From NCBI GenBank assembly GCA_947367165.1, contig CANBCO010000008.1, positions 1 through 9,144 on the forward strand: a stretch of DNA of 9,144 bases, read 5' to 3'. Shown here one piece after another: positions 1 through 6,265 of this stretch. Made by a program: the position numbers and the translations under genes. The number at the start of each line of letters is the position of its first letter. Within the stretch, counting starts at the first letter, position 1. The stretch comes from an uncultured Coriobacteriaceae bacterium (GTDB taxonomy: Bacteria; Actinomycetota; Coriobacteriia; Coriobacteriales; Atopobiaceae). The notes beneath the pieces are model-generated. The model was not told the DNA's origin and made no database searches. It saw nothing but the letters and a program-made list of their open reading frames with translations.

Positions 1-355
1 TCCTGGATACGGCTATGCCGCCGCATCGCGTAGTGAAAAAGAGCGCTGGTCAGAGCTTATAGATGGCTATTTTTCTCAGAACCGAAGTTTCAATCTTGTG
101 GTGTGCTTGGTCGATGCTCGGCATGAGCCGCAGCCGCTTGACTTTAGCATGGTGGCTTATTTGCAAGAGCAAAAGCTGCCCTTTGTGGTGGTGCTTACTA
201 AGTGTGATAAGCTTTCTCGCGCGCGCAGTAAGCAGGCCGCACACGATACCGCTTCTGCATTAGGCATTAACGAGCTCGCTGTTCTGCCTGTTTCTGCCAA
301 AACAAAAGCGGGCCTTTTTGAACTAAAGCAAGCGATTGAAACGGCAACAAACTAA
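1..355 (+). CDS. engB: Ribosome biogenesis GTP-binding protein EngB/YsxC/YihA, C-terminal part (5' end outside window)
   Basis: TRAFAC-class GTPase needed for late assembly of the large ribosomal subunit. Only the last 117 codons are present; codons are in frame from base 2 and the TAA stop is at 353-355. The visible protein opens inside the G3 box with PGYGYA, as in the EngB signature DLPGYGYA. It continues with the family stretch around LVDARHEP, the G4 box TKCDKL (TKxD, guanine specificity) and the G5 box SAKTKAG near the C-terminus. The P-loop (G1) and switch I lie upstream and cannot be checked. EngB proteins are usually about 190-210 residues, so a little over half is here. The stop codon is fused to the cysK ribosome-binding site, which suggests co-transcription with cysK. 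Internal ATG codons are not the true start, because the G3 box lies upstream of them. The family assignment is secure. Confidence 0.95.
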   Translation, partial: PGYGYAAASRSEKERWSELIDGYFSQNRSFNLVVCLVDARHEPQPLDFSMVAYLQEQKLPFVVVLTKCDKLSRARSKQAAHDTASALGINELAVLPVSAKTKAGLFELKQAIETATN

Positions 356-359
356 GGAG
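353..359 (+). promoter_or_regulatory. cysK ribosome-binding site fused to the engB stop codon
   Basis: The sequence TAAGGAG contains the engB stop (TAA) and the AGGAG core of the cysK Shine-Dalgarno, 5 nt before the ATG at 365. It fixes the cysK start. The overlap suggests that ribosomes ending engB translation can re-initiate at cysK. Confidence 0.8.
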
Positions 360-364
360 CACGC

Positions 365-1282
365 ATGCAAATTGCAAAAAACGTTAGCGAAGCCATTGGA
401 AACACGCAGCTTATCGACTTAAGCGCACTCATAGAAGGCCGCGCCACGTTGCTTGGAAAGTTTGAAGCGCAAAACCCGGGGGGATCTGTAAAGGATCGAG
501 CTGCCAAAGAGATGCTTAACGCCGCCGAGAAAACCGGCGCCATCCAACCAGGCGGCACACTGATAGAGCCTACCAGCGGAAACACTGGCATCGCGCTTGC
601 CATGCTCGCTGCAGCCCGTGGATACCATATGCAGCTCGTCATGCCAGAAACTATGAGCGTAGAGCGGCGCAAGCTCGCTCGTGCCTACGGGGCGGAGGTG
701 GTGTTAACACCTGGCGCCAAAGGGATGAAAGGCGCTCTTGAACGCGCGCAGGAGCTGCTTGCTACCACCCCCAACTCCTACATGTGCGGCCAATTTGACA
801 ATCCAGCCAACCCGCAGGCGCACTACCTTACCACAGGGCCAGAAATATGGAACGCAACAGAAGGCAGCGTGGATGTCTTAGTTGCAGGTGTTGGCACAGG
901 GGGCACCATCACGGGGTGTGCCAAATATCTAAAAGAACAAAAGCCCGAGATAGAAGCGATAGCGGTTGAACCTGCAGAAAGCCCAGTACTTTCTGGAGGA
1001 AAAGCAGGACCTCACAAAATTCAAGGCATAGGAGCTGGCTTTATTCCCAAAAACTACAACGCAAGCTTAGTAGACCGCGTGATAGCGGTGCCTTCTGAAA
1101 CGGCACTTCTTACCCAAGCTGCAATCGCTGAGGTCTCCGGCTTGTTTTGTGGTATTTCAAGCGGTGCTGCTGTTGCTGCAGCTCAGCTATTTGCAAATGA
1201 AGCTGCAAACGCTCACAAAACCATAGTTGTAATCCTTCCAGATACCGGAGAGCGCTACTTATCAGGAACTGACCCCAGCTAA
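365..1282 (+). CDS. cysK: Cysteine synthase A (O-acetylserine sulfhydrylase), PLP-dependent
   Basis: Makes L-cysteine from O-acetyl-L-serine and sulfide in the cytoplasm, the last step of sulfur assimilation. The protein has 305 residues, normal for CysK (about 305-320). The PLP-binding lysine is K43 in NPGGSVKDR. The substrate-binding loop PTSGNTG is at 69-75. The glycine-rich loop that holds the PLP phosphate is GVGTGGT at 175-181. The serine pair in GISSGAA at 263-269 provides the residue that contacts the PLP ring nitrogen. The C-terminus DTGERYLS is typical of the family. There is no regulatory CBS domain, so it is not a cystathionine beta-synthase. CysM-type enzymes share these motifs, so CysK versus CysM is the only real uncertainty; length and the C-terminus favour CysK. 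The ATG at 365 follows a good Shine-Dalgarno. The next gene, thyA, starts 20 nt after the stop. Confidence 0.93.
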   Translation: MQIAKNVSEAIGNTQLIDLSALIEGRATLLGKFEAQNPGGSVKDRAAKEMLNAAEKTGAIQPGGTLIEPTSGNTGIALAMLAAARGYHMQLVMPETMSVERRKLARAYGAEVVLTPGAKGMKGALERAQELLATTPNSYMCGQFDNPANPQAHYLTTGPEIWNATEGSVDVLVAGVGTGGTITGCAKYLKEQKPEIEAIAVEPAESPVLSGGKAGPHKIQGIGAGFIPKNYNASLVDRVIAVPSETALLTQAAIAEVSGLFCGISSGAAVAAAQLFANEAANAHKTIVVILPDTGERYLSGTDPS

Positions 1283-1302
1283 CACCTCTTGAAAGGAGAA
1301 GC

Positions 1303-2151
1303 ATGAGCCAGGCAGATACCATATTTTGTACCATGTGCAAAGAGATTTTAGAGCACGGAACGACCACAGAGGGAGCCGCCGTTCGTCCACATTGGGAAGA
1401 CGGAAGCCCAGCTTATACCAAGAAGATATTTGGATGGGTTTCTCGGTATGATCTAAGAAAAGAGTTCCCAGCACTTACGCTTAGAAGAACCGCTCTTAAA
1501 AGTGCCATGGATGAGATATTATGGATTTATCAAAAAAAATCAAACAATATAGCAGATCTTAACAGTCACATTTGGGATGCGTGGGCAGATGAGAATGGCA
1601 GTATTGGCAAAGCGTACGGCTACCAAATTGGGCAGGTGGCGCACTATCCAGAAGGCGAGATGGACCAGATGGATCGCGTGCTCTATGATCTTTCGCACAC
1701 GCCTTTTTCGCGGCGCATTATGACCAATACCTATACTTTCTCTGATCTTCACGAAATGGGGCTTTATCCGTGTGCGTATTCGGTGACGTATAACGTGACA
1801 CAAGAGGCGGGAAAGCAGCGACCAACGCTTAATATGATTTTGAATCAACGCTCACAAGATGTGCTTGCTGCGAATAATTGGAATGTGTGTCAGTATGCGA
1901 TTTTGCTTATGATGGTGGCACAGGTGTCAAGGATGGAGGCTGGTGAGCTTTTGCACGTCATTGCCGATGCTCACATTTATGACCGCCACATTCCGCTGGT
2001 AGAAGAGCTTATTTCTCGCCCAGCCTACCCAGCGCCACACGTGTGGCTCACCCCTTCTGTAACAAATTTCTACGACTTTACCACGGCCGACTTACACGTA
2101 GAAAACTACGAGCATGGGCCACAAATTAAAAACATTCCCATTGCGATTTAG
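1303..2151 (+). CDS. thyA: Thymidylate synthase (ThyA), Bacillus/phage phi3T-like type
   Basis: Methylates dUMP to dTMP using 5,10-methylenetetrahydrofolate and releases dihydrofolate. The protein has 282 residues. Its catalytic cysteine is C157 in LYPCAYS, where most ThyA proteins have PPCHT. The phosphate-binding arginine pair is R137-R138 in SRRIM. The motif QRSQD at 182-186 carries the dUMP-binding R183, S184 and D186. N194, in NWNVCQYA, matches the asparagine that selects dUMP over dCMP. H224 and Y226 in DAHIYDRH bind the deoxyribose. The N-terminal stretch ELLWIYQKKSN and the ending around NYEHGP-PIAI closely resemble the B. subtilis ThyA/phage phi3T lineage as I remember it. The ATG at 1303 has AAAGGAG at 1292-1298. 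The TAG stop is followed four codons later by an in-frame TAA inside the folA ribosome-binding site. FolA, next door, recycles the dihydrofolate product. Confidence 0.96.
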   Translation: MSQADTIFCTMCKEILEHGTTTEGAAVRPHWEDGSPAYTKKIFGWVSRYDLRKEFPALTLRRTALKSAMDEILWIYQKKSNNIADLNSHIWDAWADENGSIGKAYGYQIGQVAHYPEGEMDQMDRVLYDLSHTPFSRRIMTNTYTFSDLHEMGLYPCAYSVTYNVTQEAGKQRPTLNMILNQRSQDVLAANNWNVCQYAILLMMVAQVSRMEAGELLHVIADAHIYDRHIPLVEELISRPAYPAPHVWLTPSVTNFYDFTTADLHVENYEHGPQIKNIPIAI

Positions 2152-2160
2152 GACACTAGC

Positions 2161-2168
2161 TAAAGGAG
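2161..2168 (+). promoter_or_regulatory. folA ribosome-binding site, fixing a GTG start
   Basis: TAAAGGAG lies 5 nt before the GTG at 2174 and selects that codon over an in-frame ATG at 2114 inside thyA. Its first three bases are also an in-frame TAA for the thyA reading frame, four codons after the actual TAG stop (2149-2151). Confidence 0.8.
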
Positions 2169-2173
2169 CTCAC

Positions 2174-2665
2174 GTGATTTCTGCCATTGTAAGCGTTGCT
2201 GAACATAATGCCATTGGAAAAAACGGCGGGCTTATTGTGCCAAACCGAGCCGATATGCTGCGGTTTAAAGAACTCACGATGGGTGGTACTGTTGTTATGG
2301 GCAGGTCTACGTTTGAGAGTTTTCCTCATGGCGCATTGCCTGGCCGAGAAAACATTGTGCTTACAAGTCAAACGGCGTGGCAGGCACCTCACGTCAAAGT
2401 GGCGCATTCTGTTAAGGAAGCACTCTTATTAGCTCACGCTTCCGAGAAACCCATCTGGATTATAGGTGGCGAGCGCGTCTATCGCGAGTTTCTTTTACAC
2501 ACAGACCGCATCTTCTTGACGCAGAACCACATTGAAGTGCCAGAGGCAGATGCCTTCTTCTGCGAGCTAGGACCAGAGTGGGTACTTGTTGAGTCTCAAG
2601 ATGGCGGCATTACTAAAGCTGGCGTTTCCTTTGAGTATCTCACCTTTGAGCGGTCGGTGTCCTAG
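2174..2665 (+). CDS. folA: Dihydrofolate reductase, GTG start
   Basis: Reduces dihydrofolate to tetrahydrofolate with NADPH; this regenerates the cofactor used by ThyA just upstream. From the GTG the protein has 163 residues, the normal length. It begins MISAIVSVAEHNAIG, which aligns well with known DHFR N-termini. An upstream in-frame ATG at 2114 would add 20 unrelated residues encoded within thyA and is rejected. The catalytic acid D27 sits in NRADMLRFK at the same number as in E. coli. NADPH-binding motifs are VVMGRSTFES (40-49), LPGRENIVL (55-63) and IGGERVY (97-103). One oddity: the E. coli Met20-loop residues P21-W22 are I21-V22 here, so the usual active-site tryptophan is absent. The gene ends the plus-strand run; convergent genes lie beyond. 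The family assignment is secure. Confidence 0.94.
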   Translation: MISAIVSVAEHNAIGKNGGLIVPNRADMLRFKELTMGGTVVMGRSTFESFPHGALPGRENIVLTSQTAWQAPHVKVAHSVKEALLLAHASEKPIWIIGGERVYREFLLHTDRIFLTQNHIEVPEADAFFCELGPEWVLVESQDGGITKAGVSFEYLTFERSVS

Positions 2666-2997
2666 GGACTTCTGGTGACGAAAAGCAGGGCTGGTTTCTA
2701 AGTGTGCCATTTTTGCGGAAAATGGCACACTTGAAGCAAGCGGAATGAGCTGGGGTTTCTCGGCCATCCGAAGCCTGGTAATGGTAGAGAGGATGCCAAC
2801 TTGCAGTAGGAAGTGCCTGGGCGTAGACAGACAGGTCGTGAACGGCGAGGTTTTCAAAAAGAAGAGCGGAAGGGTAGAGGCATCTTCTTTTAGCTTAATA
2901 AAGCTAGGCCATCCTTCTAGGCATAAATGAATAGCAAGTTCGCTTACCATAGCCTGTATTATACATTGAAATTGCACATAGTACGTATCGCGTTATA
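2666..2997. other. Convergent intergenic region without a recognisable gene
   Basis: 332 bp separate folA (plus) from the minus-strand gene ending at 2998. The region contains the 14-bp inverted repeat at 2700-2732 and a small 6-bp hairpin around 2891-2906 (TAGCTT-AATA-AAGCTA). Two overlapping opposite open frames span it: plus 2745-2930 (61 codons) and minus 2977-2567 (136 codons, GTG start, running into the 3' end of folA). Neither has a clear ribosome-binding site or a domain I recognise. The minus frame reads through the hairpin (SVPFSAKMAHL). The region could be a decayed gene or a repeated intergenic element; I cannot tell which. The minus strand has a TATAAT at about 2959-2964 with no convincing -35. 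Confidence 0.5.
2700..2732. repeat. Perfect 14-bp inverted repeat (hairpin) downstream of folA
   Basis: AAGTGTGCCATTTT at 2700-2713 and AAAATGGCACACTT at 2719-2732 are exact reverse complements around the 5-nt loop TGCGG. The RNA would form a strong stem on either strand. No T-run follows on either side, so it is not a classical intrinsic terminator. It could be a hairpin-only terminator or 3'-end stabiliser for the two convergent transcripts, a protein-binding palindrome, or a copy of a dispersed repeat. Confidence 0.85.
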
Positions 2998-3777
2998 TCA
3001 ATGTCGTGTTTTGTAGGCGGCGGCTGCTTGGGGGTCGTTGGCTAGAAGGATACTTGGAGGAGGTCCTATAGGATATATTGGCCGCTCAATCTTGGGTGCT
3101 ACCTGCGTATTTGTGACGCGAGCCTGATAGTTAGCCAGCTTGTGTGCAACCATCTTTACAATCTCGTCAAAGGTTTCTTGAATAAACGCCTGCGATAACA
3201 GCTGGTACGTTGTCTCTTTTGGAGCTTTTTTCATACGTTCTAAATATGAGGAAAACGCGCGACTGGCGGCATACACATCATCTGGATCAATTGCATACTG
3301 CGCAAAGTTTGCTGCATCGGTTAGCAGGCTTTTTGTTACTACAAGCCTTTGCGAAGGCGTCAACCTGTGACCAAACAGGTCAAAATCGTGTTGCTTTTTT
3401 ATGCGCGTTTGCTCGCCGTTTTGAATGTGATGTTCTGCATTATAGGCACGAACGCGTTTGTTGTAGGTTTTATCGGCGAGGAGGTGAGCCCAGACTCCTT
3501 TTGTGAGGTCGTTTGCACCTCCAGAATGTGCGAGCGGCTCTACGTAGGTATCCCAAAACTCCTGCGCCCGCGGCACCGGAATATGCGTGCTATCTGCAAA
3601 ATGGGTGTCGATATAGCGGAGCGTGTGAGAGGCATCAGAGACCATGTAGCCCACGTAGATGTCGGGCACGAGATTGCCAAACAGGAATGCATTTGTGTCT
3701 TGAATGCCAAGCGCGGCGGCTTTGTTTGAGGCAAGCAGCTGCTCAGTAAGGGCCGCATGAATGTTCCATGAAGGCAT
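2998..3777 (-). CDS. Zinc-dependent phospholipase C-like protein of unknown function
   Basis: A 259-residue protein that I place tentatively in the zinc-dependent phospholipase C family (S1/P1-like alpha-helical fold). It has the usual spread of possible metal ligands: W4 and H7 near the N-terminus (MPSWNIHAAL), D39 in FLFGNLVPDI, H51, H65 in STHIPVP, H98 and D102 in GVWAHLLADK, and H130 with D131/D133. The pairs GNLVPDI and AHLLAD are the best family hallmarks. No signal peptide or membrane segment is visible, so it is probably cytoplasmic, unlike secreted PLC toxins. The C-terminus (about 215-259) is rich in Pro and Ala and looks less ordered. The ATG at 3777 lies 4 nt after the pheT stop and has only a weak Shine-Dalgarno, suggesting translational coupling to pheT. 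Substrate unknown; enzymatic activity is inferred only. Confidence 0.6.
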   Translation of the reverse strand: MPSWNIHAALTEQLLASNKAAALGIQDTNAFLFGNLVPDIYVGYMVSDASHTLRYIDTHFADSTHIPVPRAQEFWDTYVEPLAHSGGANDLTKGVWAHLLADKTYNKRVRAYNAEHHIQNGEQTRIKKQHDFDLFGHRLTPSQRLVVTKSLLTDAANFAQYAIDPDDVYAASRAFSSYLERMKKAPKETTYQLLSQAFIQETFDEIVKMVAHKLANYQARVTNTQVAPKIERPIYPIGPPPSILLANDPQAAAAYKTRH

Positions 3778-3781
3778 ATGA

Positions 3782-6250
3782 TTATCCAGCTCTTACCTGG
3801 GCATTCAAGCCGCGCTCGAGCTTTTGCGTGAGCTTTTCTACGCTTGCTGCAACCTCTTCTGACGTAAGCGAGCGGTCGGGGGCTCTAAAAGTGAGGGTAA
3901 ACGCAAGGGATTTTTTGCCCTCGCCCACGCGCGTGGCGTCGGTGTAGACGTCAAAAAGGACGGCAGACTCTAAGTATTTGCCTCCAGCCGAGGTAATGCG
4001 CTGGTAGATAGTGGTGTAGTCAAGCTCATCTGGCACCACAAGCGCTAGGTCAATCTTGATGGCAGGCTGGTCTTGCGTGGGCTTGATTGCGCTTTTTTGC
4101 AGCGGTTCTGCAAGTGCCAGCAGCGCGTCTTGGTCAAGCTCTGCCGCGATGACTTCTTGGGTGACAGCAAAAGCCGCACATGCGTTGGGATGGACTGCCC
4201 CCACCCAGCCAAGGAGCGTCTTTTTGCTGTACACCAAAGCTGCTTTTCCAGGCTGAAGCCAGGGATATGTTGCGGGGTCTGCCTCTTTATAGCGCAGTTT
4301 TGGAATCTTGAGTGCTTCTGTTATTGTCTCAATGGCAGCTTTTGCATCATAAAAATCCACAGCACGTTCGTGCTCATTCCAAGCCCGGGGAGTGCGATTT
4401 CCTGTAAGCACAAAGCCCAGGTGGCAAGGCTCTTTTGGCTGGTTTTCTGGGCTTTCTTGGTTAGCATAGAAGACGCGACCTTGTTCAAAAAGGGCGACAT
4501 CTGTGATGTTTCTGGCTACGTTATACTGAAGCGCGCGCATAAGACCTGGTAGCATGAGGCGTCGCATGGTGCGCATGTCTTGCGTAAGGGGGTTTATTAG
4601 CTCGACCGGAGCTGGCAGGTCAGGGTTTCCCAGGAGTTCTTTGTCTGTATTCTCGGCAAAGCAGTAGGTCTGGGCTTCACTTGCACCAAAGGCAATGAGC
4701 TTTTGCGCAATAGTTTGTGCGCGAAGCTGCTCTAGCGTGCGTTTGCCTGCGACGTTGGTGCCTTTTGGAATGGTTGCTGTGACCTGGTTCATGCCCCAAA
4801 GCCTGAGGATTTCTTCTGTAAGGTCGCATTCGCGCGTGAGGTCTGGGCGCGTAGGCGGCGGGGTTACGGTCGCGGTCGCGTCTTTACTGGAGGCGTTTTC
4901 GCAAGTACAGCCTAGGCTCGTGAGAGCTGCCATCATAAAATCATCTGTGATTGGCGCGCCTGTGATGTCACGAACGCGCTGGTAGCGAAGGGTGATTGTG
5001 GGGGCTTCATACGGCTCACTGTAGACATCGGTAACGCCGCTTTCTACCTCGCCACCCGCAAGCTCTTCTAAAAGCGCACACGCCAGGTCTGCTGCGGTGT
5101 CGCAGAAAGTGCGATCCACGCCGCGCTCGTAGCGAAGGGAAGCCTCGCTTACAAGCTGCAGGTCTCTACTGGTTTTGCTAATCATGCCCGGCGCAAACAC
5201 GGCACTTTCTAAAAGAACTGAAGTTGTAGCGTCGCTTATCTCTGAGTCAAGGCCGCCCATAACGCCGGCTAGCGCCATAGGTTTTTTGCCGCCATCTGTA
5301 ATGAGGAGCATGTCAGGCGCTAATGTGCGCTCTATCCCATCGAGAGTCTGGATTTTCTCAGAAGCATGTGCACGCCGCACAACTACGTGAGCTTTTCCCT
5401 CCTCATCGTGTGAATACGTGTCAAAGTCAAACGTATGAAGCGGCTGGCCGGTAAGTAGCATGACGTAGTTTGAGATGTCTACCACGTTGTTTATGGAGCG
5501 AACACCTGCTGCCTCAAGCGTCTGTGTGAGCCACGCCGGCGAAGGGCCAATCTGTACGTTATGAATCACGCGAGCCACATAACGCGGGCAGGTCGTGGGA
5601 TCTTCCACATCTACCTGGGCACTTTGGCCAGGGTGTGGGTTTCTCGGCGACTGAAAAGCAAGGTGTAAAGGCGTGCCGAGAATAGCACTTACCTCCTTTG
5701 CAAAACCGCGCATAGAGAGGCAGTCGGGGCGGTTAGGAGTAATCTCGCAAACGAGGACGGTGTCTGAAATGCCCAGGTACTCTGCTATATTTTGGCCAAG
5801 CGGAGCTGCCTGGTCGAGTACCATAATGCCGTCGTGGTCCTGTCCTAATCCAAGTTCTCTAGCCGAGCAAATCATCCCATTACTCTCGACGCCCCTTAAC
5901 TTGGACTTCTTTATCTTAAAGTCACCGGGAAGCTGTGCGCCCACACAGGCAACCGGAACTTTTTGGCCAGCAGCTACGTTAGGTGCGCCACAGACTATAG
6001 TAAGCGGGGCTGCTGGCTTAGAGCCGGCCCCTCCAACAGGGCCTACGTCAACGGTGCACACATGCAGATGGTCTGAGTTGGGATGCTCTTCGCAGGTAAG
6101 AACGTAGCCTACCACAACGTGGTTAAGGGCCTCTCCTGCAGTCTCTACGGCCTCGACCTCGGTTCCGGTATCGATGAGGCGACTCACAAGCTCATCTGTT
6201 GAAACGTCTATATCTACCAGCTGTTTAAGCCAAGAAAGTGAAACGCGCAT
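3782..6250 (-). CDS. pheT: Phenylalanyl-tRNA synthetase beta subunit
   Basis: Large subunit of the alpha2-beta2 PheRS that charges tRNA-Phe in the cytoplasm. The protein has 822 residues, within the normal range (about 790-830). Domains in order: N-terminal segment MRVSLSWLKQLVD; EMAP-like tRNA-binding OB domain, about 40-155 (HPNSDHLHVC, CGAPNV, SNGMICSARELGL); B3/B4 editing domain, about 215-385 (SINNVVDISNYVM, GQPLHTFD, LAGVMGG); B5 domain, about 412-490 (RPDLTRECDLTEEILRLWG); a catalytic-like core, about 495-710 (NPLTQDMRTMRRLMLPGL); and a ferredoxin-fold anticodon-binding domain, about 728-821. A short Gly/Ala/Pro-rich insertion (about 70-82) lies in a loop of the OB domain. The start is fixed by AAAGGAG overlapping the pheS stop, giving coupled expression of the two subunits. 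The downstream gene begins 4 nt after the stop. Confidence 0.97.
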   Translation of the reverse strand: MRVSLSWLKQLVDIDVSTDELVSRLIDTGTEVEAVETAGEALNHVVVGYVLTCEEHPNSDHLHVCTVDVGPVGGAGSKPAAPLTIVCGAPNVAAGQKVPVACVGAQLPGDFKIKKSKLRGVESNGMICSARELGLGQDHDGIMVLDQAAPLGQNIAEYLGISDTVLVCEITPNRPDCLSMRGFAKEVSAILGTPLHLAFQSPRNPHPGQSAQVDVEDPTTCPRYVARVIHNVQIGPSPAWLTQTLEAAGVRSINNVVDISNYVMLLTGQPLHTFDFDTYSHDEEGKAHVVVRRAHASEKIQTLDGIERTLAPDMLLITDGGKKPMALAGVMGGLDSEISDATTSVLLESAVFAPGMISKTSRDLQLVSEASLRYERGVDRTFCDTAADLACALLEELAGGEVESGVTDVYSEPYEAPTITLRYQRVRDITGAPITDDFMMAALTSLGCTCENASSKDATATVTPPPTRPDLTRECDLTEEILRLWGMNQVTATIPKGTNVAGKRTLEQLRAQTIAQKLIAFGASEAQTYCFAENTDKELLGNPDLPAPVELINPLTQDMRTMRRLMLPGLMRALQYNVARNITDVALFEQGRVFYANQESPENQPKEPCHLGFVLTGNRTPRAWNEHERAVDFYDAKAAIETITEALKIPKLRYKEADPATYPWLQPGKAALVYSKKTLLGWVGAVHPNACAAFAVTQEVIAAELDQDALLALAEPLQKSAIKPTQDQPAIKIDLALVVPDELDYTTIYQRITSAGGKYLESAVLFDVYTDATRVGEGKKSLAFTLTFRAPDRSLTSEEVAASVEKLTQKLERGLNAQVRAG

Positions 6251-6257
6251 AGCTCTT

Positions 6258-6265
6258 CTCCTTTA
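6258..6265 (-). promoter_or_regulatory. pheT ribosome-binding site fused to the pheS stop codon
   Basis: Read on the minus strand, TAAAGGAG holds the pheS stop (TAA, 6265-6263) and the AAGGAG Shine-Dalgarno of pheT, 7 nt before its ATG. This arrangement favours equal output of the alpha and beta subunits. Confidence 0.8.

Noticed and set aside
2114..2173. Earlier ATG start for folA
   Set aside because: It lies inside thyA, adds 20 residues unlike any DHFR N-terminus, and the GTG at 2174 has a proper Shine-Dalgarno.
2700..2732. Calling the 14-bp hairpin a classical intrinsic terminator
   Set aside because: No T-run follows the stem on either strand, so it is listed as an inverted repeat.
3210..3749. 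Plus-strand open frames antisense to the PLC-like gene
   Set aside because: Several overlapping frames with no ribosome-binding site or domain; the minus frame has clear family motifs.
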